DNA from: Thermithiobacillus tepidarius DSM 3134
Lineage (GTDB): Bacteria > Pseudomonadota > Gammaproteobacteria > Acidithiobacillales > Thermithiobacillaceae
Assembly (NCBI RefSeq): GCF_000423825.1
Contig: NZ_AUIS01000020.1
Span: 1 to 46,164 of the forward strand
Length of the DNA stretch: 46,164 bases
Direction of reading: 5' to 3'
The notes under the pieces were generated by a model. That model had not been told where the DNA came from. It saw only the letters and a program-made list of their open reading frames with translations, and made no database searches. The stretch's first letter is position 1, and the number at the start of each line of letters is the position of its first letter. This document shows, one piece after another, positions 1-6,986 of the stretch. The position numbers and the translations under genes are program-made.

Positions 1-309
1 CGCAGCACTGATCCAGGATCAGCCGGCCGAATTCATCGTGGCCGACAAGGGCTACGATTCGGATGCCTTCGTCGAAACAATTACGACGCAGGGCGGTCAG
101 GCGGTAATCCCGCCGCGTTCCAACCGACTCAACCCCCGCTCGTTCGACCGGCATATCTACAAGAGCCGCAATCTGATCGAGCGTTTCTTCGCTCGCATCA
201 AGCAATTCAGACGCATCGCCACGCGTTACGACAAGCTCGCCCACTCCTTCCTGTCGTTCGTCCATCTGGCTTGTTCCATCGTCTGGTTGGCTTGATTGAG
301 AACAGACCC
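1..309 (+). mobile_element. 3' end of an IS5-type insertion sequence
   Basis: The window opens inside an insertion sequence. The transposase reading frame is open from base 2 to its stop at 293-295. It is followed by TTGAGAACAGACCC (296-309), whose reverse complement GGGTCTGTTCTCAA looks like the terminal inverted repeat of an IS5-group element. The left end lies outside the window, so the pairing of the two ends cannot be confirmed. The nagZ ribosome-binding site begins two bases after the proposed IS end. Confidence 0.75.
2..295 (+). CDS. IS5-family transposase, C-terminal fragment (5' partial)
   Basis: This is the last 97 residues of a DDE transposase, which catalyses cut-and-paste movement of its IS. 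Visible hallmarks are VADKGYDSDAF, which carries the second catalytic Asp region, and the exact IS4/IS5 signature Y-(2)-R-(3)-E-(6)-K in YKSRNLIERFFARIKQ, which supplies the catalytic Glu. The C-terminal tail (FLSFVHLACSIVWLA) is typical of IS5-group proteins. A GTG at 38 is only an internal codon; the true start is upstream of the window. There is no frameshift in the visible part, so the element may be intact. Confidence 0.9.
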   Translation, partial: AALIQDQPAEFIVADKGYDSDAFVETITTQGGQAVIPPRSNRLNPRSFDRHIYKSRNLIERFFARIKQFRRIATRYDKLAHSFLSFVHLACSIVWLA

Positions 310-320
310 TAGGAGTTTCC

Positions 321-1361
321 ATGCCCCTATCCCTGCCCCTTGGCCCCGTCATGGCGGATGTCGCCGGCCTGCGCCTCACGCCCGAAGAGCGGGAGCGCCT
401 GCTGCATCCCATGCTCGGCGGCATCATTCTTTTCGCCCGCAACTGCGAAAGCCCCGCCCAGGTGGCCGAATTGGTGGCCGAGATCAAGGCCCTGCGCAGC
501 CCGGCCCTGCTGGTCGGCATCGACCAGGAGGGCGGCCGGGTGCAGCGCTTGCGCGAGGGCGTGACGCGCCTGCCGCCCATGGCGCGCCTGGGCCAGCGCT
601 ACGACGCCGACGCGGACGCCGGACTGCGGCTGGCGGAGAACGCCGGCCGGCTGCTCGGCGTGGAGATGCGGGCGCTCGGCATCGACATCAGTTTCGCGCC
701 GGTGCTGGACCTCGGCCTGGAAGTGAGCGCCGTCATCGGCGATCGCGCCTTCCACCGCGAGCCCGAGGGCGTGGCGCGCCTCGCAGCGGCCTTCTGGCGC
801 GGCATGGAAGCGGCAGGGCTGCGCGGGGTGGGCAAGCACTTTCCCGGCCACGGCAGCACGGCGCTGGATTCGCATCTGGCCATTCCCGTGGACGAGCGCC
901 CGCTGGCGGCCATCGAGGCGCTCGACCTCGTTCCTTTCCGCCGTCTGGTGGACGCCGGCATTCCCGGGATGATGCCGGCGCACGTCATTTATCCGCAGCT
1001 CGATCCCTTGCCGGCGGGTTTCTCCCGCTTCTGGCTGCAGGACGTGCTGCGCGGCCGGCTGGGCTTTGCGGGCTGCATCTTCAGCGATGATCTGTCCATG
1101 GCCGGGGCCGGCGCGGTGGGCGGCGTGGCGGAGCGGGTGGGGGCGGCGCTGCGGGCGGGCTGCGACATGCTGCTAGTCTGCAACGATCCGGCGGCCGCGC
1201 TGCAGGCCATGCAGGCGGCGGAAGCGCTCGGCGCGCGCGCCGACGCCGGGCGCCTGGAGCGCATGCGCGGGCAGGGCGGCACGCCCTGGCCGGCGCTGGC
1301 GGTGGCGCCGGATTATCTGGCCCTGCGCGAGGAGATCGGCCGCGCCTTCCCGCTGGCCTAA
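321..1361 (+). CDS. nagZ: Beta-N-acetylhexosaminidase NagZ
   Basis: Cytoplasmic glycoside hydrolase family 3 enzyme of peptidoglycan recycling. It removes N-acetylglucosamine from GlcNAc-anhydromuropeptides. At 346 residues it is full length for NagZ. The family signature is visible as KHFPGHGS at residues 172-179 followed by DSH at 183-185, which is the mobile loop with the general-acid His/Asp dyad. The nucleophile loop FSDDLSM lies at 254-260. The ATG at 321 has AGGAG at 311-315, five bases upstream. The IS ends just before this site, so the original upstream promoter or operon partner has been displaced and expression may rely on readthrough from the IS. The 3' end overlaps the convergent methyltransferase gene by 4 bp. 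Confidence 0.96.
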   Translation: MPLSLPLGPVMADVAGLRLTPEERERLLHPMLGGIILFARNCESPAQVAELVAEIKALRSPALLVGIDQEGGRVQRLREGVTRLPPMARLGQRYDADADAGLRLAENAGRLLGVEMRALGIDISFAPVLDLGLEVSAVIGDRAFHREPEGVARLAAAFWRGMEAAGLRGVGKHFPGHGSTALDSHLAIPVDERPLAAIEALDLVPFRRLVDAGIPGMMPAHVIYPQLDPLPAGFSRFWLQDVLRGRLGFAGCIFSDDLSMAGAGAVGGVAERVGAALRAGCDMLLVCNDPAAALQAMQAAEALGARADAGRLERMRGQGGTPWPALAVAPDYLALREEIGRAFPLA

Positions 1362-2821
1362 GCCAGGTTGCGCACCACGGCGCGCCGGCTGCCGGGGATC
1401 TGGCTCTTGAGCAGGCCGTCCTGCACCAGTCCCGCGCCCAGGCAGAGGCCGTCGTGGAAGATGGCGACTTGGCCGCCCTCCGGGCCGGCGTAGGGCACGC
1501 TGCCGCCCGCCAGCAGGGCCTGCAGGGCGCCTTGCTCGTGTTCGGCCAAGTCCACCCGGCGGCGGCTGATCCAGGGGGCGATGAACTGCAGGAAATCGCT
1601 GGTCACCTTGGTGAGCTTGCCCTCCCGGTTCAGGCGGGCCATGCGGATGCCGCTGCGCTGGGCCAGTTGCGCCACCGAGAGCTCCGTCTCCCGGCTGATC
1701 ACCCACAGGTCCTTGTCGCGCAGATAGGCGAACTGATCCAGCAGCTCCGCCGGCAGGCCGTACTCGCTTTCCATGCGGCGCAGGATGGGCTGGATCTCGG
1801 GATGTTCGGGGGTCAGCAGGTCCGGCGCCCCGGCGCGGGCCGGACCGGCATGGCTGCGGGCTGGCCGGACGCGCGCCGCGTCGCCGGTCTTGGTGAAGGC
1901 AGCGATGAAGAAGCCCTGGCCGTCGTTGTCCTGCGGATTGAGCCGGATGCTGCGCGCCAGGCGCGGATCCAGCGCTTGCCCGTCCACTTGGGTCCAGCCG
2001 GCTTCGACGTTCACCCCGGGCAGCGGGGGCAGGGCTTCCAGCGTCAACGGCAGTTGGCGCAGGGCCCAGTCCACCCGCAGCTCGTTTTCCTCGGCCGTCA
2101 GGGTGCAGGTGGAGTAGACCAGCCGGCCGCCGGGGCGCAGCGCCTTGACCGCCGCGTGAAACAGGCGCTCCTGCACCTTGACCAGACGCTCCATCCGCTC
2201 GCGGCTCCACCAGCCGAGCACTTCCGGCTGGCGGCCGATGATGCCGAGGGCGGAGCAGGGGGCGTCCAGGAGCACACGGTCGAAGTAGCCCGGCAGCAGA
2301 TTGCCCAAGCGTGCGCCGTCCATCTGGCTCTGGCTGACGTTGATCGTGCCGAGCCGGTCCAGGTTGAAAGCCAGGGCGCGCACGCGCGCCGCCGACACGT
2401 CGTTGGCCAGCACCAGGCCGCGGCCCTGCATGGCCTGGGCGAGCTGGGTGGTCTTGGAGCCGGGCGCGGCGCAGAGATCGAGCACGCGCTCGCCGGGCTG
2501 GGGATCGAGGACGCGCACCGGCAGGTAAGAGCTCAGATCCTGGAGGTAGTAGAGCCCCATGGCGTGCTCCAGGAGCCCGCCCACATTGGCATCTGCGGGC
2601 GCATAGGCGAGCAGGGCGGGGTCCAGGACGCTTGGACGGGTGTGGATGCCCTGGCGGGCCAAGCGGGCGCGCAGGGCCTCCACCTCGATGCGCTGGGTGT
2701 TGACCCGGATCTGGGAACGGGTCGGGCGGCCGGCGCAGGCGAGATAGGCCGCCGCCCGCTCGCCGAAGTAGCGCGTCGTAAAGTCGAGCAGGTCCTTGCC
2801 GGGCTCGAAGACGGCGGCCAT
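1358..2821 (-). CDS. rsmF: RsmB/RsmF (NOL1/NOP2/Sun) family 16S rRNA m5C methyltransferase, RsmF-like
   Basis: S-adenosylmethionine-dependent RNA cytosine-C5 methyltransferase. SAM-binding motif I is VLDLCAAPGSKTTQLA at about residues 113-128. The two catalytic cysteines are in DAPCSALG (C189) and STCTL (C239), as in the NOL1/NOP2/Sun family. The length of 487 residues and a C-terminal domain after about residue 330 match RsmF (about 480 residues, methylates C1407 of 16S rRNA) better than RsmB. RsmB is shorter and carries an N-terminal NusB-like domain that is absent here. Residues 310-335 are a low-complexity Ala/Arg/Pro linker. The exact target base cannot be read from the sequence. The gene is convergent with nagZ, overlapping by 4 bp, and lies 33 bp downstream of efp on the same strand. 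Confidence 0.88.
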   Translation of the reverse strand: MAAVFEPGKDLLDFTTRYFGERAAAYLACAGRPTRSQIRVNTQRIEVEALRARLARQGIHTRPSVLDPALLAYAPADANVGGLLEHAMGLYYLQDLSSYLPVRVLDPQPGERVLDLCAAPGSKTTQLAQAMQGRGLVLANDVSAARVRALAFNLDRLGTINVSQSQMDGARLGNLLPGYFDRVLLDAPCSALGIIGRQPEVLGWWSRERMERLVKVQERLFHAAVKALRPGGRLVYSTCTLTAEENELRVDWALRQLPLTLEALPPLPGVNVEAGWTQVDGQALDPRLARSIRLNPQDNDGQGFFIAAFTKTGDAARVRPARSHAGPARAGAPDLLTPEHPEIQPILRRMESEYGLPAELLDQFAYLRDKDLWVISRETELSVAQLAQRSGIRMARLNREGKLTKVTSDFLQFIAPWISRRRVDLAEHEQGALQALLAGGSVPYAGPEGGQVAIFHDGLCLGAGLVQDGLLKSQIPGSRRAVVRNLA

Positions 2822-2854
2822 GCTGCTGTGACCCGGCTCAGGGAATTCGGGCGC

Positions 2855-3415
2855 TCAGGCCCGGTCTAAATAGCTGCCGTCCACGGTGCTCACGCGGATC
2901 TTCTCGCCGGTGTTCACGAAGGGCGGCACCATCACGGTCAGGCCGGTCTCGACCTTGGCGGGCTTGTAGGAGCTGGCGGCGGTCTGCCCCTTGATGGCGG
3001 GGTCGGCCTCCACCACGGTCAGCACCACCGCCGGCGGCAGTTCCACGCCGATGGGACGGTCGTTATGGAAGTTGATCTGCACGTCCGTGTTCGGCAGCAG
3101 GAACTCCACCTGGCCTTCCAGGGCGTCGGCGTCCAGGGTCATCTGCTCGTAGGTGCTGGTATCCATGAACACGTAGCCGCTGCCGTCATTGTACAAGTAC
3201 TGCATGGCGCGCGGCTCCACCACCGCCTTCTCCACCTTGTCCTCGGAGCGGAAGCGGATGTTGGTCTTGGTGCCGGTCTCGATGTTCTTCATCTCCACCT
3301 GCATGAAGGCGCCGCCCTTGCCGGGCTTGACGTGCTGGGTCTTGGCCACGCGCCACAGGCCCTTTTCGTATTCCAGCAGGTTGCCGGGACGGATGTCGAA
3401 AGCGGAAATCTTCAT
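2855..3415 (-). CDS. efp: Elongation factor P
   Basis: Translation factor that binds between the P and E sites and rescues ribosomes stalled at polyproline. The 186 residues are the normal length, with a KOW-like N domain and two OB domains. The tip loop VKPGKGGAF places Lys at position 33. This is a lysine-type EF-P, of the kind modified by beta-lysylation (EpmA/EpmB) in many gammaproteobacteria, rather than the Arg type rhamnosylated by EarP. No modification enzyme is encoded in the window. The start is preceded on the minus strand by GAGGGAG. A TACAAT -10-like hexamer lies at 3460-3465 (minus) in the region shared with the divergent DUF971 gene. Confidence 0.97.
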   Translation of the reverse strand: MKISAFDIRPGNLLEYEKGLWRVAKTQHVKPGKGGAFMQVEMKNIETGTKTNIRFRSEDKVEKAVVEPRAMQYLYNDGSGYVFMDTSTYEQMTLDADALEGQVEFLLPNTDVQINFHNDRPIGVELPPAVVLTVVEADPAIKGQTAASSYKPAKVETGLTVMVPPFVNTGEKIRVSTVDGSYLDRA

Positions 3416-3534
3416 GAGCGCACTCCCTCGGAACGTTGCAATGATTTGAAATTCGCGCGATTGTACCCCATTCCCTTTTCGGCTGCCTAGCTGGCCCGGG
3501 CGGCACGGCCGCCCACTGACAAACGAGGACCACG

Positions 3535-3849
3535 ATGACGGACAAGCGCACCCAACCCCTGGAAATCCGGCCCATGATGCTGAGCAAGCAGATGGAGATC
3601 GACTGGGCGGACGGGCACACCAGCCGCTACAGCTTCGAATATCTGCGCGTGGAATGCCCGTGCGCCGACTGCAAGGGCCACACCCCCGACCAGGCCAAGG
3701 TCATCACCGGCAAGGAGGGGATCGGCATCACCAACATCGAGCCGGTCGGCAATTACGCCGTCAAACTGTTTTTCGAGGACGGCCACAACACCGGCATCTA
3801 CTCCTGGGATTATCTGCGTCACCTGGACCCGGCGGAGCGCAATAGCTGA
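3535..3849 (+). CDS. DUF971 family protein (gamma-butyrobetaine hydroxylase-like N-terminal domain)
   Basis: A 104-residue protein consisting of one DUF971 domain. The domain is recognisable from the DWADGHTSRYSFEYLRVECPCADCKG region at about residues 23-48 (CPCADC cysteine cluster) and YSWDYLRHLDP near the C-terminus. The domain resembles the N-terminal part of gamma-butyrobetaine hydroxylase, where it binds zinc, and is often linked to iron-sulfur or redox contexts. The function of stand-alone members is not established. It starts at an ATG with GAGGACCACG just upstream and ends 10 bp before uvrC, so it is probably the first gene of a DUF971-uvrC-pgsA transcript. Confidence 0.88.
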   Translation: MTDKRTQPLEIRPMMLSKQMEIDWADGHTSRYSFEYLRVECPCADCKGHTPDQAKVITGKEGIGITNIEPVGNYAVKLFFEDGHNTGIYSWDYLRHLDPAERNS

Positions 3850-3859
3850 TCTTTTCCGC

Positions 3860-5680
3860 ATGGCTTTCGATCTGAGCGAATTCCTGAAGAACCTGAGCAC
3901 CCGCCCGGGCGTCTATCTCATGATCGGCCGGGGCGGCGAGGTGCTGTACGTCGGCAAGGCCCGCAATCTCAAGCGCCGCGTCAGTTCCTACTTCCAGAAG
4001 ACCAAGCACCCGCCCAAGACCTTGGCCATGCTGGCCCAGGTGGATCACGTGGAGGTGAACGTCACCCACACGGAGACCGAGGCGCTGGTCCTGGAGAACA
4101 ACCTCATCAAGCAGCACCAGCCGCGCTACAACGTGCTGCTGCGCGACGACAAGGGTTATCCCTACATCTACCTGGACACCACCCATCCCTTCCCGCGCCT
4201 GAGCTACCATCGCGGCGCGCGCAAGGGGAGGGGACGCTACTTCGGCCCCTATCCGGCCGCCGCCAGCGTGCGCGAAAGCCTCAATCTCATGCAGAAGGTC
4301 TTTCCTGTGCGCCAGTGCGACGACACCTACTACAAGAACCGCACCCGCCCCTGCCTGCAGTACCAGATCAAGCGCTGCAGCGGCCCCTGCGTCGGGCTGA
4401 CGACACCCGAGGCCTACGCCGAGGACGTGCGCAACACGGTGCGCTTCCTGGAAGGCAAGACTCACGAGATCATCGACGAACTGGGCCGGCAGATGCAGGC
4501 CGCCGCCGAGGCGCTGGACTTCGAGCGTGCCGCGCAGCTGCGCAACCGCATCGCCGCCCTGAGCAAGGTGCAGGAGCGCCAGTACGTGGACCAGTCGGGC
4601 GGCGGCGACTTCGACATCGTCGCCGCCAGCCGCGAGCAGGACGCCGCCAGCGTCTACGTGGCTTTCATCCGCAGCGGCCGCCACCTGGGCGGCAAGGCGT
4701 TCTTCCCGCAGCATACGGAGGGCGTGAGCGAGGCCGATCTCCTGGCCGGCTTCCTGCCGCAGTTCTATCTGGACAAGTCGGTGCCCGGCAACGTCCTGGT
4801 CAGCCACATGCCGCGCAACGCCCAGTGGATCAGCGATGCGCTGGAGCAGCAGGCCGGCCACCGGGTGCAGATCAGCCACCCCCAGCGCGGGCCGCGGCGC
4901 CGCTGGCTGGACATGGCCGCCGTCAACGGCCGTGATGCCTTGCGCCGGCGCCTGGCCGGGCAGGCCACCGTGCTGGCCCGCTTCGAGGCCATGCGCGATG
5001 CCCTGGGCCTGGAGGCCACGCCCGAGCGCATCGAGTGCTTCGACATCAGCCACACCATGGGCGAGGCCACCGTCGCCAGCTGCGTGGTCTTCGACGCCAA
5101 CGGTTCGCGCAAATCCGATTACCGCCGCTACAACATCAGCGGCGTGGCCCCCGGCGACGATTACGGCGCCATGCGCCAGGCGCTGACGCGGCGCTACGAG
5201 AAGCAGGTGGCGGCCGGCACCCCGTTGCCCGACCTCATCCTCATCGACGGCGGCCCCGGCCAGATCGGCGTGGCGGTGGACGTGCTGAACGGCCTGGGCG
5301 TCCATGACGTGCAGTTGTTGGGCGTGGCCAAGGGCACGACCCGCAAGCCGGGCCTGGAGCAGCTTTTCCTGCCCGGGCGCAAGGAGGCGCTGGTGCTGCC
5401 GGCCGACTCGCCGGCCCTGCTCGGCATCCAGCAGATCCGCGACGAGGCGCACCGCTTCGCCATCACCGGCCACCGCGCCCGGCGCGGCAAGGCACGCACC
5501 CAGTCGAGCCTGGAGGAGATCGCCGGCGTCGGGCCGAAGCGGCGCCAGGCGCTGCTGAAGGCTTTCGGCGGGCTGAAGGGCATCCTGAACGCCGGGATCG
5601 AGGACCTTGCCCGCGTGCCCGGGATCGATCACAATTTAGCGCAGAGAATCTATAACCAACTGCATCCCGACACCCCCTAG
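3860..5680 (+). CDS. uvrC: UvrABC excinuclease subunit C
   Basis: Nucleotide-excision-repair nuclease that makes the 3' and then the 5' incision around bulky lesions after loading by UvrB. Domains in order are: the GIY-YIG nuclease (GVYLMIGRGGEVLYVGKARNL, near residues 16-36, split here by its motif core), a Cys-rich segment ending CSGPCVG at about 172-178, the UvrB-binding UVR motif (ALDFERAAQLRNRI, about 217-230), the RNase H-like endonuclease domain, and C-terminal tandem helix-hairpin-helix motifs (IAGVGPKRRQALL and the final 25 residues). The 606 residues are the normal length. It lies 14 bp upstream of pgsA. Confidence 0.98.
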   Translation: MAFDLSEFLKNLSTRPGVYLMIGRGGEVLYVGKARNLKRRVSSYFQKTKHPPKTLAMLAQVDHVEVNVTHTETEALVLENNLIKQHQPRYNVLLRDDKGYPYIYLDTTHPFPRLSYHRGARKGRGRYFGPYPAAASVRESLNLMQKVFPVRQCDDTYYKNRTRPCLQYQIKRCSGPCVGLTTPEAYAEDVRNTVRFLEGKTHEIIDELGRQMQAAAEALDFERAAQLRNRIAALSKVQERQYVDQSGGGDFDIVAASREQDAASVYVAFIRSGRHLGGKAFFPQHTEGVSEADLLAGFLPQFYLDKSVPGNVLVSHMPRNAQWISDALEQQAGHRVQISHPQRGPRRRWLDMAAVNGRDALRRRLAGQATVLARFEAMRDALGLEATPERIECFDISHTMGEATVASCVVFDANGSRKSDYRRYNISGVAPGDDYGAMRQALTRRYEKQVAAGTPLPDLILIDGGPGQIGVAVDVLNGLGVHDVQLLGVAKGTTRKPGLEQLFLPGRKEALVLPADSPALLGIQQIRDEAHRFAITGHRARRGKARTQSSLEEIAGVGPKRRQALLKAFGGLKGILNAGIEDLARVPGIDHNLAQRIYNQLHPDTP

Positions 5681-5694
5681 GAGCCGGCCCGGCC

Positions 5695-6264
5695 ATGCTG
5701 GCAAGACTGCCCAATTACCTGACCCTGCTGCGGATCGCCCTGATCCCGGTGTTCGTGGCGTTTTTCTTCGTCGACGCTCCCTGGGGCAATGCCGGCGCCG
5801 CGCTGGTTTTCGCCGTCGCCTCCCTGACCGATTGGCTGGACGGCTATCTGGCGCGTAAGTACAACACCGTGTCGCCCTTCGGCACCTTCCTGGATCCAGT
5901 GGCGGACAAGCTCATGGTGGCCACCGCGCTCGTGCTGCTGACCGGCGCGGACCGGGCGCCGGGCCTGCTGACCGCCATCATCGTCGGCCGGGAGATCACC
6001 GTGTCCGCCCTGCGCGAATGGATGGCGGAGGTGGGGCAGCGCGCCAAGGTGGCGGTGTCATGGATCGGCAAGGGCAAGGCCACCAGCCAGATGCTCGCCA
6101 TCGTTTTTCTGCTTTATGATTTCCCCATCTTTGGCCTGCCCACGCACAGCATCGGGCTCGCGCTGCTCTTTTTCGCCGCCTTCCTGACCTTGTGGAGCAT
6201 GCTGGCCTATCTGCGCGCCGCTTGGCCGAACCTGCGCTTCGCGCCGCCGGAAAGCAAGTTGTGA
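5695..6264 (+). CDS. pgsA: CDP-diacylglycerol-glycerol-3-phosphate 3-phosphatidyltransferase
   Basis: Inner-membrane enzyme that makes phosphatidylglycerophosphate from CDP-diacylglycerol and glycerol-3-phosphate, the committed step to phosphatidylglycerol and cardiolipin. The CDP-alcohol phosphotransferase signature D-x2-D-G-x2-A-R-x8-G-x3-D-x3-D is complete: DWLDGYLAR (about residues 46-54), then the FGTFLDPVAD segment. Several hydrophobic helices span the 189 residues. The start ATG is 14 bp after uvrC. The uvrC-pgsA-tRNA(Gly, Cys, Leu) order matches that in E. coli. Confidence 0.97.
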   Translation: MLARLPNYLTLLRIALIPVFVAFFFVDAPWGNAGAALVFAVASLTDWLDGYLARKYNTVSPFGTFLDPVADKLMVATALVLLTGADRAPGLLTAIIVGREITVSALREWMAEVGQRAKVAVSWIGKGKATSQMLAIVFLLYDFPIFGLPTHSIGLALLFFAAFLTLWSMLAYLRAAWPNLRFAPPESKL

Positions 6265-6276
6265 TGCAAGCGGGGC

Positions 6277-6304
6277 TTGACAGCCGCCGCGTAATCCATA
6301 GAAT
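6277..6304 (+). promoter_or_regulatory. Sigma-70 promoter of the tRNA-Gly/Cys/Leu array
   Basis: TTGACA at 6277-6282 is a perfect -35 hexamer. It is followed after 16 bp by TAGAAT at 6299-6304, a good -10. Transcription would start about 8 bases downstream, a few bases before tRNA-Gly at 6319. The tRNA-Asn promoter at 40390 uses the same TAGAAT element. Confidence 0.85.
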
Positions 6305-6318
6305 AGCGTTCATCACAT

Positions 6319-6393
<75 letters not shown>

Positions 6394-6403
6394 AGATTTC
6401 CAT

Positions 6404-6430
6404 GGGGAAAGCGGTGCTTTCCCCTTTCTT
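6404..6430 (+). terminator. Terminator-like hairpin between tRNA-Gly and tRNA-Cys
   Basis: Perfect 9-bp stem GGGGAAAGC (6404-6412) / GCTTTCCCC (6416-6424) with loop GGT, followed by TTTCTT. This has the form of an intrinsic terminator but sits inside the tRNA array, only 22 bases before tRNA-Cys. It may act as a partial terminator or as a processing signal for the precursor RNA. Confidence 0.6.
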
Positions 6431-6445
6431 GCATTAAGCGCCCCC

Positions 6446-6519
6446 GGCTGGGTGGCAGAGTGGTTATGCAGCGGCCTGCAAAGCCGTGGACGCCGGTTCG
6501 ATTCCGACCCCAGCCTCCA
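6446..6519 (+). tRNA. cysT: tRNA-Cys (GCA)
   Basis: Seventy-four bases. The acceptor stem GGCTGGG pairs with CCCAGCC, followed by discriminator T and an encoded CCA. The anticodon GCA is at 6478-6480 in the loop CTGCAAA. The T arm contains GGTTCGATTCC. It is the second tRNA of the array, as in E. coli glyW-cysT-leuZ. Confidence 0.97.
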
Positions 6520-6532
6520 AATTCCTTCCCCC

Positions 6533-6617
6533 GCCCGGGTGGCGAAATCGGTAGACGCAAGGGACTTAAAATCCCTCGCCTTCGGGCATGCCGGTTCGAG
6601 TCCGGCCCCGGGCACCA
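6533..6617 (+). tRNA. leuZ: tRNA-Leu (TAA)
   Basis: Eighty-five bases with a long variable arm, a class II tRNA. The acceptor GCCCGGG pairs with CCCGGGC, then discriminator A and an encoded CCA. The anticodon TAA is at 6567-6569 in the loop CTTAAAA between AGGGA and TCCCT. The variable arm is around CGCCTTCGGGC. No T-rich terminator follows immediately. This is the tRNA behind which the first accessory block begins. Confidence 0.97.
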
Positions 6618-6986
6618 TCCCGTAAGTCAAGCAGTGACAACGAATTTTTCCTTCCCACCGCAGCATGCGGCGTGCCAGGGCTGTTCCCGCGGCAACGACC
6701 GTGCTGTTTGCTCGCCGCCGCCAACTCATCGTTGCCCATCAGGTGGCCGGGAACATTCTCTGCCGGCCGGCTTGTTTAAGATCGATTGCTAAGTGGTTGC
6801 CAGGAATGCCTTTCTCACCAGCGGATAATTTGCTATTTTTAGCGGCTGTCTTGCTGCGTCTGTTCTAAATTGCTTCGGCTTGTGCATGCGCGATGCCATT
6901 CGGTTTGCAGTGGCAGCCGCTCGTATTGCTTTTGCCATCGCCGCATTCCCGAATCGACCTTCGCCTTCTGCTTCAAGGCTGAATCC
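6618..6986. other. Intergenic region 3' of tRNA-Leu, no gene recognised
   Basis: A stretch of 369 bases between tRNA-Leu and the kinase start. Open frames here are short and code-unlike, including the in-frame upstream extension of the kinase from 6870, which has no membrane or domain character. A GATAAT hexamer at 6824-6829 could be a -10 for the kinase but has no convincing -35. I see no copy of the tRNA-Leu 3' end, no integrase and no repeat array. Confidence 0.5.
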
